A DNA stretch of 64,000 nt from Lepus europaeus (Eukaryota; Chordata; Mammalia; Lagomorpha; Leporidae). Within the stretch, counting starts at the first letter, position 1. Each line of letters starts with the position of its first letter. The notes below the pieces were generated by a model. The model did no database searches and was not told where the DNA came from. It was given only the letters and a program-made list of their open reading frames with translations. The stretch lies in assembly GCF_033115175.1 (NCBI RefSeq), contig NC_084830.1, positions 44,771,409 to 44,835,408 of the forward strand, in the 5' to 3' direction. The position numbers and the translations under genes were made by a program. This document shows positions 35,247 to 48,062 of this stretch, in pieces.

Positions 35247-35780
35247 AACAGTCGTTTTTAGATTTGCTTTTGTGTGTTGGCTTGTCAAAATGATAAAAAC
35301 TTTTTTTCCCAAGAAAAGTGTACAAATTGTACAAATCACAGCAGATGTATAAATCATCTAGGAAACTGGCCCCATCACATGCTGGATCACCAATAGCTAG
35401 GTCCAGGGCAGGGCAGGCTGGGTGGGAGGCTGTGTGTAGAATATGTAGAAGGGGCTGACAATACCCAAAAGGTTCCTACAGCTTCACTAAAGGAGGGTGA
35501 CAGGACACAAGTACTGGCATTTTGCCTGCATTCAAGAAGGAGGTTCTTAAAATTCAGCTTGACCATCACCTCTTCCAAGGCGCTTTCCTGGTGCCCCAGC
35601 TTGTGTTTGTTGTCTGTGTAGCCTAAAATGTCTTTAATGAGCATCTGCTTTGTGCAAGGCAGTAGGCACAACAGGACTGCAAAGCTGACGAAGGCAATAT
35701 GCCTAATACCAAGCTGCTTACAACCTAATGTACTCTATGCAGGACCCACATCGTACAATAATCATTTGATAGGTGTCTCT

Positions 35781-36129
35781 CTCTCTTTTTTTTTTTTTTG
35801 ACAGGCAGAGTGGACAGTGAGAGAGAGAGAGACAGAGAGAAAGGTCTTCCTTTGCCGTTGGCTCACCCTCCAATGGCCGCTGCGGCTGGTGTGCTGCGAC
35901 CAGCGCACCGCGCTGATCCGAAGGCAGGAGCCAGGTGCTTCTCCTGGTCTCCCATGGGGTGCAGGGCCCAAGCACTTGAGCCATCCTCCACTGCATTCCC
36001 TGGCCACAGCAGAGAGCTGGCCTGGAAGAGGGGCAACCGGGATAGAATCCGGCGCCCCGACCGGGACTAGAACCCGGTGTGCCGGCGCTGCAAGGTGGAG
36101 GATTAGCCTATTGAGCCACGGTGCCGGCC
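35781..36129 (-). repeat. Young CSINE2, reverse
   Basis: T run then GACAGGCAGAGTGGACAGTG; right end GCCACGGTGCCGGCC. Perfect 13-bp duplication GATAGGTGTCTCT at 35768-35780 and 36130-36142. Confidence 0.93.
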
Positions 36130-36149
36130 GATAGGTGTCTCTTTTCTAC

Positions 36150-36262
36150 CAGTGTGTGAACTCACTCCTCAGCATAGACTGGGCCTCATTCATTTCTGTC
36201 ACCTTAACGCCTAACATACAATGGGTATGCAGTAAGGGCTGTTGATGGATTAAATGAATGAA
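36150..36262 (+). repeat. L2 LINE 3' end
   Basis: Order cctaacatacaatgggtatg, cagtaagggctgttgatgga and a terminal TGAATGAA matches the L2 end. Confidence 0.55.
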
Positions 36263-36575
36263 GTGGTGTGTGTTGGCAGCATCCCTGTAACTATGCTTGA
36301 ATGCTTAAAAATGAATGATTGCCATGAATTCTTTATCTACAACAAAACTCTTGGGGCAACTCAGATGACTGACAGTAAAAGAGAGATTAAAAACAATTAA
36401 GCAATTTGGGTGTGGAGAGATTTTTTGTTATTCAAGGCTGCTTAAGAAAAATCTACAGATCCCAAATGGATGATGTCTTTTCCAACAGTCTACAGCATGC
36501 GAGAGAACTTTCTCTCTACTACATCAAGAACTGTGTAGCCTTTGAAAGTGAAGCACAATGATATAAGCAAGTGAA

Positions 36576-36598
36576 GACACACACACACACACACACAG
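36576..36598 (+). repeat. (AC)n microsatellite
   Basis: About eleven AC units. Confidence 0.95.
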
Positions 36599-37416
36599 GC
36601 AGAAGCATCTCTTAGCTTGGCTGGTAGGGCATGTGAACATAATTGCGGTTCCTGTGGGTGTTGAGCTGGGTCTCCTCTTTCTCCATGAAGTGCTTGTCCT
36701 CCTTACTCAACCTACAGATCTTGTATTAGTGAAGGGGGAAAGGCCAATTCAGAGGCTCCTTGACACTAGGAGCCTGTTCTTGAATCAACCAAAAACAAAG
36801 AAACCCCAAACTCAAGTGACATGCACGTGGCTCTCCAGCAGATTTCAGAAACACTGGGATAATTTTCTGGCAGCGAGTCTGTGCTCTCCCCTACCCCACT
36901 GATTCCTTGTAGAATAGGACCTGCACCACGGCCTCCATGCACAAAGGCTTCTCCAGGACACATGAACATAGGAAACAGCAGGAGAGCAGCAGGGTGAGAT
37001 CCAATATAGGATGCTGGCACTGCAGGCTTATAAAATAATGAACTCTCTCCAGGTTTCTTTTGCTGGTGGCTTTTTTTTTTTCTTTTATGTTTCACCCTTG
37101 TTGCCACCCCTGTTTCTAAAATTCCATGCCCAGGACTGAATGTGATTCTCCCTTACAGAGCAGAGCACCGTCTCCCTCGTTCCCTCAGCCTAAGATCACC
37201 CTGGCTTTTTGGCTGATAAAGGAACTTACTGTCAACTAACACCAAGTGTTCGTGCAGATTCTGCTGCTAACCCATCTCTGCCCCATTCTGTATTGGTGCA
37301 CACACATTTCTATTCAGGAGAGACGCATCGGTGAGGGATTTGCTACCTGAAAACACCCCAGAAAGCAGGCGCTCCAAAACCCAACCCAAGCCGACTGCCA
37401 GGTTCCGATCACTTAC

Positions 37417-37539
37417 TCTTGCACCGTCTTCCGTCCTCAGCAAGAACAAACCCCTCTGAGCACTTGCAGACGTAGGAGTCGCCCTGATTCACACATGTGT
37501 GCTCGCAGCCGTGCTGGGTGGATTTGCAGATGTCCTTCC
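37417..37539 (-). CDS. MATN2: MATN2 EGF repeat 10
   Basis: 123-nt cassette, [20 protein letters not shown] then [20 protein letters not shown]. Six cysteines and the Asn-hydroxylation pattern CxNx4YxCxC. Acceptor TTTCCGCAG, donor GTAAGT. Confidence 0.96.
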
Positions 37540-39699
37540 CTGCGGAAAGGGGTGGGGGAGTGAGCGATCCTGGCAGGGTGGAAGCACGCTGGTGAGATGA
37601 CGCACAGAAGCCCTTCTTTCCAAACTCCACCTCTGGCGAAACCTTGGAGAGGCCAAGGTGAGGGCGAAGCTCACCCAAGCCTGACTGATGGGAGGGTGGG
37701 TGGCCAGCTTCACTTTTTTTTTTTTTTTTCCCCATAGAGATTCCAAACACTGCGTTTCGATTGTCTCATGGGTGAGGCATTTGAACCCCTTCAGAACACT
37801 CACAGCCCTTTAATCCCCACATCATCCGCTGACAGGAGGGATGCACCCGTTGTACACACGGAGACGCACATCTCCGAGTTTCCCTCATAGGCCTGGGGTC
37901 GCCCAGCACCATGGAGGATCACAGAAAGCCTGCGGCCCTTTTCCATCATCAGCCCTCTGAGAGGCGACACTTTACTCAACACCCGAGCCAGTACCGCAGA
38001 TTCCTCACCGGGTGGGGAACAGCCAGCCCGTGGGCTGTATAAGGCCCGTGAAATCATCTGTTCTGGCCTCGCAAAGGCAACCATGGGCGGGACTCAATAT
38101 TCAATTAATCTACAGCAGGTTAATTTTTCGGTGGATAATTTTGTATGACTTGTGAATGATGCTTATAAATAGCTAAATGGCTCATGGCAGAAAAAAAGAT
38201 TCCCTACCCCTGTAGGGTGGGAATGGTGGAATTCGATTTAGGGATCAAACTGCAGCGGTAGAAGTTGTGCTGTGTGTAAACTGCTCACCATAGGAGCAGT
38301 AAATGTTGTCCGTCTGTGTGTGTTTACAGGAATGAAAGCAGGAATGAATGGCTCAGGCAGACAGGACACATGTGCTCCACAGAAGGGACGCTTCAGGGTT
38401 TACCTAAAACCCAGCACGGTGCAGGAACCCTGCAGAGTTGAGCCATGGTACCATGGACATCCATGGAGTCAGCTGTTCAAAGAGAATCCCCAGGAAGGGG
38501 AGGAGCCCCTCTTTGTGGTAGAGGAATGAGGGTGATGAGTCTCCTCTCCCCTCAACCCTGCTTTGCTAGCCTGTAGGAACCCCCAGTTATCTCAGTGGAG
38601 TCTGGGAGGAGACCTTCACACATCAACCCCAGAAGCAAACAGGCTTATTTGGCCTAACTCAAAAGGCACCATTGCTCCCTGGGGCAGAGTCACGCAAGCA
38701 AGCAGACGTTGTCCAAACCCCCAAAGGAGGATGACCAGCTAGAATCTCCCAGTGGAGTAAAATCTCCGCCCTGTGCTGCTTCCAACACCTGTGTCCCTGA
38801 ACAGGGGTGCCGACACCTCTCGCTTCCAGTGGGCACCAGGATGGTTCATTTTCTGGGTCTCCTTGGCTAGGGGATGATCCCCAGCTGCTTGGTCAAACAC
38901 CAGCCTCGGTGTTCTAGGAAGATAACTTTTGGGTGTGCTTAACAATTGAATTAACAGCTTGGAGTAAGCGGATGGCCCTCCATCAGGTAGGTGGGCCTCA
39001 ATCATTCAGGTGAAGGCCTCCAGGGAAAAAGACGAAGGTGTCTCACACAAGAGGGGATTTGGCCTCCGGATGGCCTTTGGACACAGCTGTAATATCAAGT
39101 CTTCCCTGAGTCTCCAGCCTGCTCTGCACACACACCTGCCAGCCACAGCATCATACGAACCAATCTCTTAAGTCCATCTTTCCTCCCCCACCCTCCCTCC
39201 CTCCCCCCCATATATATGTACACATGCACACACACACAGCCACATATACTATGTTTCCCTGGATAACCCAAATATATTAACTAAACTCTCACAGTCTGTT
39301 CCGAGCGACCTACAGCAGCAAATGATAGAGAAAACAGAATAAAAAAAGAAATACACAACCCCTCTCCAACCCTTTACCCTCACTGTAAGACCCAGAAGAC
39401 AAAGGCCTGTGATTATCCTGTGATCCTGTAGCGACTGCTGGCAGGGACGAGCCAGGCGCTGCCCGAGGCTCTGGGCATCCACACAGCTACCTGAGGAAGG
39501 GCCCACAGCTGAGGGCAAAGGCACACAGGTAGAGGCTGCGACACTCCTGGGGCAGGAAGGTCCCCTGGACTGATCTTGATCGAAACACTTTCAAAGCGCC
39601 CAGAGCCGGAACTTCTATTAGTGACGCTGGTTACAAACAAAGAGCGGAAAGACTGAGTGCGACTCTGGAATTATCTGAGCGCGCCTGCAGGCTCCTTAC
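37540..39699. other. MATN2 intron between EGF 9 and EGF 10
   Basis: No further EGF-like exon. Only low-complexity patches were recognised: a T run (37712-37730) and a C/T-rich then AT/CA stretch (39180-39240). Confidence 0.6.
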
Positions 39700-39822
39700 T
39701 TCGGCAGCGTCTCCCATCCTCAGCGAGCCGGAACCCCTCTAAGCACCTGCAGATGTACGAGTCGCCACGGTTCACACAGACGTGCTCACAGCCGTGCTCC
39801 GTGTCTCGGCAGACATCTCTCC
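39700..39822 (-). CDS. MATN2: MATN2 EGF repeat 9
   Basis: [20 protein letters not shown] then [20 protein letters not shown]. 123 nt, acceptor GTTCCCAG, donor GTAAGG. The first loop (CRDTEHGC) differs from human (CQAIDHGC). Confidence 0.95.
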
Positions 39823-40861
39823 CTGGGAACAGCAGCGCACGTTACTACAACCTCGCCTTGACAGGTGACACAGAGCTGCCCTTGGAGGTGCCAGCCCCTC
39901 AGCCGTGGACTTCGGTGAGCAGAACGGCCACGCTGAGCACAGGCGTTAGTTAGCACCTCCAAGTCAGGCTAAGTCTTCAAGGTTTCTTATGGTCATCGGC
40001 ACCGTCATCCGCCAGCACCTACTTTTGGGGTCTCATAAAAGTGCAATGCAAAACCACAGGCTTTCTTCAGCCGTGATCCCCGAATGGAAACCCTGTTGAA
40101 ATGGTTACTTAGGAGACTGGACCTCAGTTTGGATGAACAGCGCTGAAATCTAATTTTGGCTTTGTCCCCATCATAAAATACGGCTTAGGAGAATCACTTA
40201 GCTCTCCTGCCTGAAAAATGAGAGTGATAATTCTAGTTAGCCATCTTTTCTTCAAATAGTGTCACATGAGTTACTCTAAGGAATGTGCTTCCAGGAGCCT
40301 GAGAAAAAAATGACTGATAGGGTTGCAAATCACTGGCTCAGGGCTCCACGCTCGGCTCTGACCACAGAGAGATGTGTTTTGGAACTTACAGCCGTGAATC
40401 ACTCTAAGGCTGCTTGCACGAGGCAGGCCGGTCACAGGCCCCAGCGTCTAAGAGAATCTGCCCTCTGAATGTAAGAGCGGCCTTATCACAAGGTCGTCTC
40501 CATGACGGATTTCACCACCCAAATACTAACAGCAGTGACAGTAACATTATTAAAGATAAATAAATGGAGGTCCAGAGAAATTAAGCAACTTTCCCAGCTA
40601 ATCAAGGGCAGAGCTAGAATGTGGCTTACTTAGATTTTTCACTGTACCAAGGCTATCAAAGCTTACGGAAAATGCATAATGAAAAAACTATGCATGGATT
40701 TCAATGTTCTTGCACCACAATCAACTTATCATTTAATTCCATTTTTCCCATGTCCCCTTGGAAATAGCCTTGTACGACTTTCTGGGACAGCTAAGCTGCT
40801 GTCACTGCCCCAAAGCACACACGTGACCAAGTGGTCATGGCTCTGGCACTGACTTTTTTGT

Positions 40862-41110
40862 CCTTTTTTTTTTTTTTGGCTTAACAGACTTTATTCTTAG
40901 GACAGTTTTACATTTACAGAAATACTGAAAAGATGGTAGAGAATCCTCATATACCCTATACCTCATCTCCCCTATCATTAACATCTTACATTAGTAGAGC
41001 ACATTTTTATAATTAATGAATTCAAACTGATACACTATTAGTAACTAAAGTCCATTTACTTAGTTTTTGCCCAATGTCCTTTTTCTATCCCAGAATCCCA
41101 TCTGGGAGCT
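40862..41110 (-). repeat. Ancient LINE-1 3' UTR-like fragment
   Basis: cagttttacatttacagaaa, then catataccctatacctcatc and ctaaagtccatttacttagt follow the reverse complement of old L1 3' ends. Confidence 0.5.
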
Positions 41111-41205
41111 CACATTCACTCAGCTGTATGACACTGACTGACTCACACAGAGATCAGCACAGTGATTTGAAATAGCCACAAGTGCCAGCTGTGGTAGAAA
41201 CTTAC

Positions 41206-41328
41206 TTCTGCAGGTCTTCCCGTCTTCACGGAGTAGATACCCTTCAAAGCACTGGCACACAAACGAGTGCTCCTTGCTTACACAGGAATGTTCGCAGCCA
41301 TGGTCTCCCAGAGCACAGGCATCCAATT
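41206..41328 (-). CDS. MATN2: MATN2 EGF repeat 8
   Basis: [20 protein letters not shown] then [20 protein letters not shown]. Uniquely among the seven repeats the hydroxylation Asn is Ser (CVSKEHSF); human EGF 8 also has Ser. Acceptor ATCCTCAG, donor GTAAGT. Confidence 0.96.
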
Positions 41329-41439
41329 CTGAGGATGAGTTTGGAATTAGAGAAACAGAAGAAAAGACGCATACATTAGTGGCTTATCCAATCATAAGAG
41401 ACATTTCAGACACCTTACATTAAAATAATGACTATCCTA

Positions 41440-41781
41440 GGCCGGCGCCGCGGCTCACTAGGCTAATCCTCCGCCTTGCGGCGCTGGCACACCAGGTTCT
41501 AGTCCCGGTTGGGGCACCGATCCTGTCCCGGTTGCCCCTCTTCCAGGCCAGCTCTCTGCTGTGGCCAGGGAGTGCAGTGGAGGATGGCCCAAGTCCTTGG
41601 GCCCTGCACCCCATGGGAGACCAGGAGAAGCACCTGGCTCCTGCCATCGGATCAGCGCGGTATGCCAGCCGCAGCGCGCCAGCCGCAGCGGCCATTGGAG
41701 GGTGAGCCAACGGCAAAGGAAGACCTTTCTCTCTGTCTCTCTCTCACTGTCCACTCTGCCTGTCAAAAATAAAAAAAAAAT
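41440..41781 (+). repeat. Young CSINE2
   Basis: Head GGCCGGCGCCGCGGCTCACT, A tail. Perfect 16-bp duplication AATAATGACTATCCTA at 41424-41439 and 41782-41797. It sits just 112 nt upstream of EGF 8, antisense to MATN2. Confidence 0.94.
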
Positions 41782-42026
41782 AATAATGACTATCCTACTC
41801 TGCATATTTCAGAACAGAAAGCAGTCTATGAGAAAAAAATCTTAGTACAGAGAGAATTCACACAGATAAAACAAGATAATCACTTCTCCAGGGAAAATGA
41901 GCAAAAAGACAAGAAGACAATTTACAAAACAAGTGATATAAATGAACTATAAATATGATAAATAAGTTCAACTTCACTATATAATTGCAAGTTATCCACA
42001 TATCTACTTAGGTACATATGCATGTC

Positions 42027-42058
42027 TCTGTGTGTGTGTGTATGTGTGTGTGGGTGTA
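42027..42058 (+). repeat. (TG)n microsatellite, interrupted
   Basis: TG units with single TA and GG interruptions. Confidence 0.9.
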
Positions 42059-42084
42059 TACATTACATCACATTTAGGAAATGC

Positions 42085-42215
42085 ATTCATTCAATTCATT
42101 TACTTGGCCCACAAACATGTCTTGAGTTCCTACTCTGAACCAGGCACTGTTCTAGACTCTGGTGATTCAGCAGTGCATAAAACAACGTTTCTGCTTTCCT
42201 GAAGCTTACGTATGG
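42085..42215 (+). repeat. L2/MIR-class fragment
   Basis: cttgagttcctactctgaac, then caggcactgttctagactct and ctgaagcttacg, in the standard order of this ancient repeat type. Confidence 0.5.
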
Positions 42216-42984
42216 CAGGTGTTAGGGGCATGTGGGGGTGTGCAGAAGACAAACAACAGATGAACACACGTATGAAACAGCAGGTGGGGAAAAATCCAGA
42301 GGAGAAAAAGCCGGATCTGGGGAACACAGAGGCCATCGGGCTGGGGAGTAGGAGGACCGCCATTTCACATGGTGCGGTCAGGCAAGTGACAGAGCATAGC
42401 CCTGGGAAGACAGGAAGTGCGTGGGTTATCTGGGAAAGCCTATTTTCAGGAAGGAGGGGCAGCAGAGGTAGGAACCTGCTTAGCACATTTCAAGAAAGAC
42501 AAGGAGTTGCTAGAGGCTGGGGGAGCACCCCAGAGCCAGGCAGCGGTCGAGGCCAGTAACGTTGGTGGGTCAGATCACACGGGATTCACAGGCAGAGGTC
42601 AGATCTGTGTGAGCAGGGTGGTCGCTGCGGGGTTTTCAGAGGCGCAGCACCCGGACCCGACTTCTGAAAACAACTGCTCTGCACGGAGTGCAGCATGGGT
42701 GAGGCTGGAGCTTGGAGAGCAGAAAGCTGCCCGCTCTAAGAATCCTGCTGGCCTAGGTCAGGCTGGTAAGAAGCATCCAGACTGTGGCTGGGTTTTGAGG
42801 GTGGGGCCTGCAAGATTCGTTGATGGACTGACAACAGGAGTCTGCATGGGACAGAGGAGTAAAGGATGGCTACGAGGTCGCTGAACCGAGCCACTAAAGG
42901 GCGGCACTGCCATCCGCGGGGCTGGGAGACTTGTCAGGGACCAGATTTGTGCACCTGTAAAAATCAGGCGATTTTTGGTTTTGT

Positions 42985-43300
42985 GTTAAATTTTTTTATT
43001 TATTTGGAAGGCAAACAGAGAGTGAGACAGACAGACAGATAGACAAATAGAGCTTCCATCCACCAGTTCACTCCCCAAATGCCCACAATGGCCAGAGCGG
43101 AGCTGGGAGAAGGAAATTTAACCCAGGCCTCCCACATGAGTGGCATGGACCCAGATACTTGAGCTATCACAGCCGCTTCCCAGGGTGCACATGAGTAGGA
43201 AGCTAGAATCGGCAGCAGAGCTGGGGTTTGAACCAGGCACACTGATATGGTACATGGGCATCCCAAGCAATGTCTTAACCACCGTGCCAAAGTCCCACCT
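42985..43300 (-). repeat. CSINE-like element, reverse
   Basis: TTTTTTTATTTATTTGGAAG, cttccatccaccagttcact, right end CCACCGTGCCAAAGTCCCAC. Confidence 0.78.
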
Positions 43301-44682
43301 CCTAGGCTGATGTTTTCAAAGCTTGATATTGAGGCCAGGTGGGCAGTGACTTTTTAGAAGAACCACACACGTTTCTGAGAGTTAATGCAATCCTTTCAGA
43401 CTGAGTAGAACTCTCACGATGGATAAGCATCGGTTACTAAATCAAGATCCCAAAGCGCAGGGTGCATCTTATAAGCAGGCACAAGCCACACACTGTCTCT
43501 GTAAAGCCTTTTGCAGTATTCCCTCTGGAGGGGAGTCCTCACAGCTGCCCATGATTGGTTAAGGCAGCTGCTGTTCCTCTCATTTGCCAACGAGAGAAGA
43601 TCTCGTTTGGGAATGTTAAGGGCTTGCCAACGCCAATTATTAGGAAACGGAAGAACTGGACTAAAAATATTATCTGATGACAATAAATCCCATGTTGTGT
43701 TCTGACTCCACCACGTTGCTATACTCTCAAGTAAGCTTTCAAACACGAAGGGAATTTTGCCTGTCTTTCCTGGGGCAGAAGAGCTGCCAAACTCTCTGAA
43801 CAAAGGGAAAATGTTGTTAAGTGAATTATAGCTGCAGAAGAGATTCCAAACAGAGCTGGGGCCGCCTGTCCACCCTCTCCGGGCACGGTCTGTACTCATT
43901 AGTCATAGAGAGCGTTTCCTGATAGCTTGGGTAGTTCCTCGTGGACAGAGTGAGCAGAGAGCACAATTGAGTGATCCTTGGCAACAGAGGTGAGCTTGTA
44001 TCACTCCTCCATCATTACACAGATAGTGCATTTTCCAGGGCAACAAAATAGCTAGAGCTCTTTCCGGTCAGGTGTGTCAAGCCATCATCCAGACAGACGC
44101 CTCCGAGTATGCCCTTGCATCCTGGAGCCTGCTCTGTCCTCAGCCCAGGCTTTCACCTCGGACAGCCATCGAGAGTCTTCTTCACCCAGGCTTCCCCGAG
44201 CCACAGCAGTCCCAGCCTGCAGGTGCAGACGCTGCTGCTGGGCGGGAAGCTGGGTGCCCACAGGGCGCATCCTCAACCCTGGACTCTCCAGGAACCCTTA
44301 GCCTGTCTGCAGTTCTCCTGGGCTTTGTCATTAGTAGCAGTCTGGGATTTTCGTTGTGTGCATGCTTTAAAAGCACATGGAGCATTTTGTGACCTTTCCC
44401 TGCCTCATCCCCTAGAGCATCTGCTCAAGAGACAGCGGGTGAGGTCTCAGTGTCAGGCGTGCGTCAGAGCCACCTGCAGAGATGACACTCTAAGGTCAAG
44501 CAGGTGCATGGCTGAAAAGTGAGACATGCAAAGGGCAGCTCTCCCCTGCAGAGGAGCGCCAGCAGAATCTAGCAACGTCCAGCTGGTGAAAATGAATAAA
44601 CGAACATTAAAATATCCCCGTCTCCCGGCATGCACACATCCGTGCAGTCCCCTCCCGCACTGTGGGTCTGGGTGGCCAAGAG
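43301..44682. other. MATN2 large intron, nothing recognised
   Basis: Open frames of 60-160 codons exist here but lack splice-site or family support. Confidence 0.5.
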
Positions 44683-44695
44683 CACCATCTCGTCT

Positions 44696-45038
44696 CTATT
44701 TATTTATTTATTTATTTATTTTTGACAGGCAGAGTGGACAGTGAGAGAGAGAGAGACAGAGAGAAAGGTCTTCCCTTTCCGTTGGTTCACCCCCCAATGG
44801 CCGCTGTGGCCAGTGCGCCGTGCCAGTCCCAAGCCAAGAACCAGGTGCTTCTCCTGGTCTCCCATGTGGGTGCAGGGCCTGAGCACTTGGGCCATCCTCC
44901 ACTGTACTTCCGGGCCACGGCAGAGAACTGGACTGGAAGAGGGGCAACCGGGACAGAATCTGGCGCCCCAACTGGGACTAGAACCCGGGGTGCTGGCACC
45001 GCAGGCGGAGGATTAGCCTACTGAGCCGTGGCGCTGGC
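44696..45038 (-). repeat. Young CSINE2, reverse
   Basis: TTTATTTATTT tail then GACAGGCAGAGTGGACAGTG. Duplication CACCATCTCGTCT at 44683-44695 and CACCATCTCTTCT at 45039-45051 (one mismatch). Confidence 0.92.
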
Positions 45039-45059
45039 CACCATCTCTTCTCAAGTTAT

Positions 45060-45436
45060 CAGAGACACTGGGGCTTCTGTCTTGGATGCTCCTGCCCTGC
45101 GCGAGCTCACTCCCACTTCTTGGTCACTTGCTCTGGGGACAGCCCTGTTGTGAGCAGCTCCATGGGAAGGCTCATGTTGCAAGCAACTGTAGCCTCCAGC
45201 CAAACAGAATCTGAGAATCTGGGGCCCTGCAACAAACACACAAGTGCGCTTGGAAGTGGATGTTGAGCTCCAAGCGAGAAGCCCAGGCCTCCCGAGAGAC
45301 CCTGAGCTCGAAGCACTTGGCAGAGCCCCTCTCAGACCCCAGACCATCAGACACTGTGTGAGATCACAAACGTTTGCTGTTTAAAGCTGCTAGCTTTGGG
45401 AGTAGCTTGTCCCATAGCAACTGATAACTACTGCAT
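45060..45436 (+). repeat. MLT1-type LTR, 3' part
   Basis: cagctccatgggaaggctca, the gagaccctgagctcgaagca region, tgtgagatcacaaacgtttg, and the end catagcaactgataactact follow the MaLR LTR 3' half. Confidence 0.55.
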
Positions 45437-45579
45437 AATTTTTATTAGTTTATTTAACCATCTGGTATTGCTTCACGTGAGCCACAACAAACACAAGTAT
45501 TTATTCTTATTTTCTCCCCTTTCTTCCACACACATGGGATGGTCGCTTAGCAGGTTCACCCAAAATGGGGTGCTATGTA

Positions 45580-45790
45580 CTCTCCCATTCTATGCCTTTC
45601 CTCCCAATTTGATGACATTCACAGGAACTCTCTTCATAGCATTACACAGAGAAGTTCCTCATTACTTTTAATACCTGAGTAATGTTCCCTTGTGTGGGGG
45701 ATGTATTCAGCCGGTCCTCTGTTGCTGGACACCTGGATCATTTCCCACTTTTCCTCATTACAAGCAAGGCTGCCGTGAGTAACCTGAACT
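45580..45790 (-). repeat. Ancient LINE-1 fragment
   Basis: acctgagtaatgttcccttg, then ttgctggacacctggatcat and caagcaaggctgccgtgagt correspond to the reverse complement of an old L1 end. Confidence 0.45.
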
Positions 45791-45799
45791 AACCCTTTA

Positions 45800-46050
45800 C
45801 ACGGCGCCAGAGAGCTGCAGCCGTGGAGGCATTGGGTCTAAGGTATATTTGGCCACTTCAGTAGGCAGCAGGTAACGGCTCAAGTAGTTGAGTCCCAGCC
45901 ACCTGTGTGGGAGACCCAGACTGAGTTCCCAGCTCCCGGATTTGGTCTGGCCCAGCCCTAGTTGCTGCAGGCATTTGGGGAGTGAACTCATGGATGGGAG
46001 GTCTCTGTCTTTCTGCCTTTCAAATAAATAAATACAATTAAAATTAAAAT
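45800..46050 (+). repeat. CSINE, 5' half diverged
   Basis: Clear from gtgtgggagacccagactga to the tail TTTCAAATAAATAAATAC. Confidence 0.75.
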
Positions 46051-46603
46051 TAAAGCTAACAAATACTTTTAAATTGTCCTCCAAAGAGATTATTTTAGTA
46101 TTTATTCCCACCAACAACATACAATAGTCTCTGTTGTGGTTTCTGGTTCAGGGGGCATGGGGTACTGCCCTTGGCTCTGGATTTTTGACAAGTACCACAG
46201 ATGATTCTATGAGCCACCAGGGGTGCAGCACTGGCAGTGAACTCCAACCTTGAACCCAGGAACCTTCCCAAAGGCCTCCACATCATGAGTCAAACTCCCT
46301 CAGCTTTCTTTTGGGCTACAGCACCCTCTACTAACCAGGCTACACACACACACCCCTGACCATCTCCAGTCTGTCCTCTTTCCAAACACAGTTCTGCTCA
46401 CATCACTGCCTCTCCCCGCAAGGATCCTGTAAGGTTTCCAGAGAGTCTCTGGCTGAAATGGGAAACCCTTGGAAAGGTACATGCCACCTGCGCTCCAGCC
46501 TCACCTCCCCCTCTGCACTCTCCAAGACCCACCTGGGAAACCATTCCTCTCCCTAGAAGCCTCTTTCCCTACCATACCCCTTCTCTCAGTTACCCTCCTC
46601 CAG

Positions 46604-46875
46604 GGGCCAGCATGGTGGCACCTGAGATACCTGCATCCCATATGAGTACTGGTTCAAGTCCTGGCTGCTCCACTTCCTATCCAGTTCCCTGCTAATGTGC
46701 CTGGTTGGGCCCCTGCCACTTATGTAGGAGGTCCAGCCTGAGTTCCAAGCTTTTGTGGCCAGCAATTGTGGCCATTTGGTGAATGAACCAGTTGATGGAA
46801 GATGTTTCTCTCTCCCTTCTCTCTAACTCTGTCTTTCAAATAAAAAAAAAAATTAAAAAATTAAAAAAAAAAAAA
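46604..46875 (+). repeat. CSINE with A-rich tail
   Basis: Head GGGGCCAGCATGGTGGCACC; flanks CCCTCCTCCAG and CCCTCATCCAG form an 11-bp duplication with one mismatch. Confidence 0.85.
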
Positions 46876-47730
46876 CCCTCATCCAGCCCCTCCTGACCTC
46901 CTGGCACAAGTTCTCAAAGCACCACATATTCTTACCGTGGTGGTGTTGAGTTGTAGTAGGACAATGGTTTCTGTGATCTCTGGATTTGTGTTCACCTCCT
47001 CACTGGGCTGTGACCACAGGACTCTGGTCTCCCAGAGACCACGCACTGTATCTGCCCTTCTCTGCTATCTCCAGCACCTAACCAAAACACCTGGCACATG
47101 ACAGGACTCCAGGAAAGGCAGCTTCGATAAAAGGAAATATCCCCTTGGTTTTCTGCTCTGGAAATCCAAATTCATTAGACCTGTTGCACTGGTTTTAGTG
47201 CAGTGAGAACCCCATGGGGTGTGGGTGATGGCAGACATCTGGGCTCCTCCCTCCCGCACACCTGCCTTGCAGAATGTACCACCATGGGGTGTCTCCAACC
47301 TGGGGACAATGGTGGACATTCCAGTGAGGTGTTCGCTAATCCAGTAAGTGTTGGGGCTCTTACTCTGAGCCAGCCACTACCCATATTGTGGGGGCTGGAA
47401 GGGACCTTAGAGATGAACTGGTCCAACCCCCTGGGAGAGGGAAGTGACTTCCCCAAGGTCCCTCCACCTGCAGAGGTGACTTGCCTTAGCTGTCCTGGGG
47501 CAGAGGAGAGACTAGGTCACAAAGTTGTTACCTCTCCGTCTTCTAGTCTGTTTGCACATCCACCGATCATCCTAACTCAACATCTGCTTAGATGGCCTGC
47601 TAGACTCTCAGAAGATAAAGGAAGAGTCCAGCTCACTCTAATCCACCTCTGGGTGAGACTTCTCGTTCTCTAGGCTGCCACCTGCTCCCCTGGCACTGCT
47701 CCTTCCCACATCACAACTCTTACCAAGTTA

Positions 47731-48050
47731 AGGGGGCCAGTGCCGTGGCTCACTTGGTTAATCCTCTGCCTGTGGCGCCGGCATCCCACATGGGCACCGG
47801 ATTCTAGTCCCATTGCTCCTCTTCCAGTCCAGCTCTCTGCTGTGCCCGGGAAGGCAGTGGAGGATGGCCCAAGTGCTTGGGTGCCTGCACCCGCATGGGA
47901 GACCAGGAAGAAGCACCTGGCTCCTGGCTTTGGATCGGCACAGCACCAGACGTAGCAGCCATTTGGGTTGTGAACCAACAGAAGGAAGACCTTTGTGTCT
48001 CTCTCTCTCACTGTCTATAACTCTATCTGTCAAATAAATTAAAAAAAAAA
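47731..48050 (+). repeat. CSINE2
   Basis: Head AGGGGGCCAGTGCCGTGGCT; perfect 10-bp duplication TACCAAGTTA at 47721-47730 and 48051-48060. Confidence 0.92.
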
Positions 48051-48062
48051 TACCAAGTTATG

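Noticed and set aside
46218-46233. Second CTCF site (CCACCAGGGGTGCAG)
   Set aside because: Mismatch within the invariant GGC part of the core, so too weak to call.
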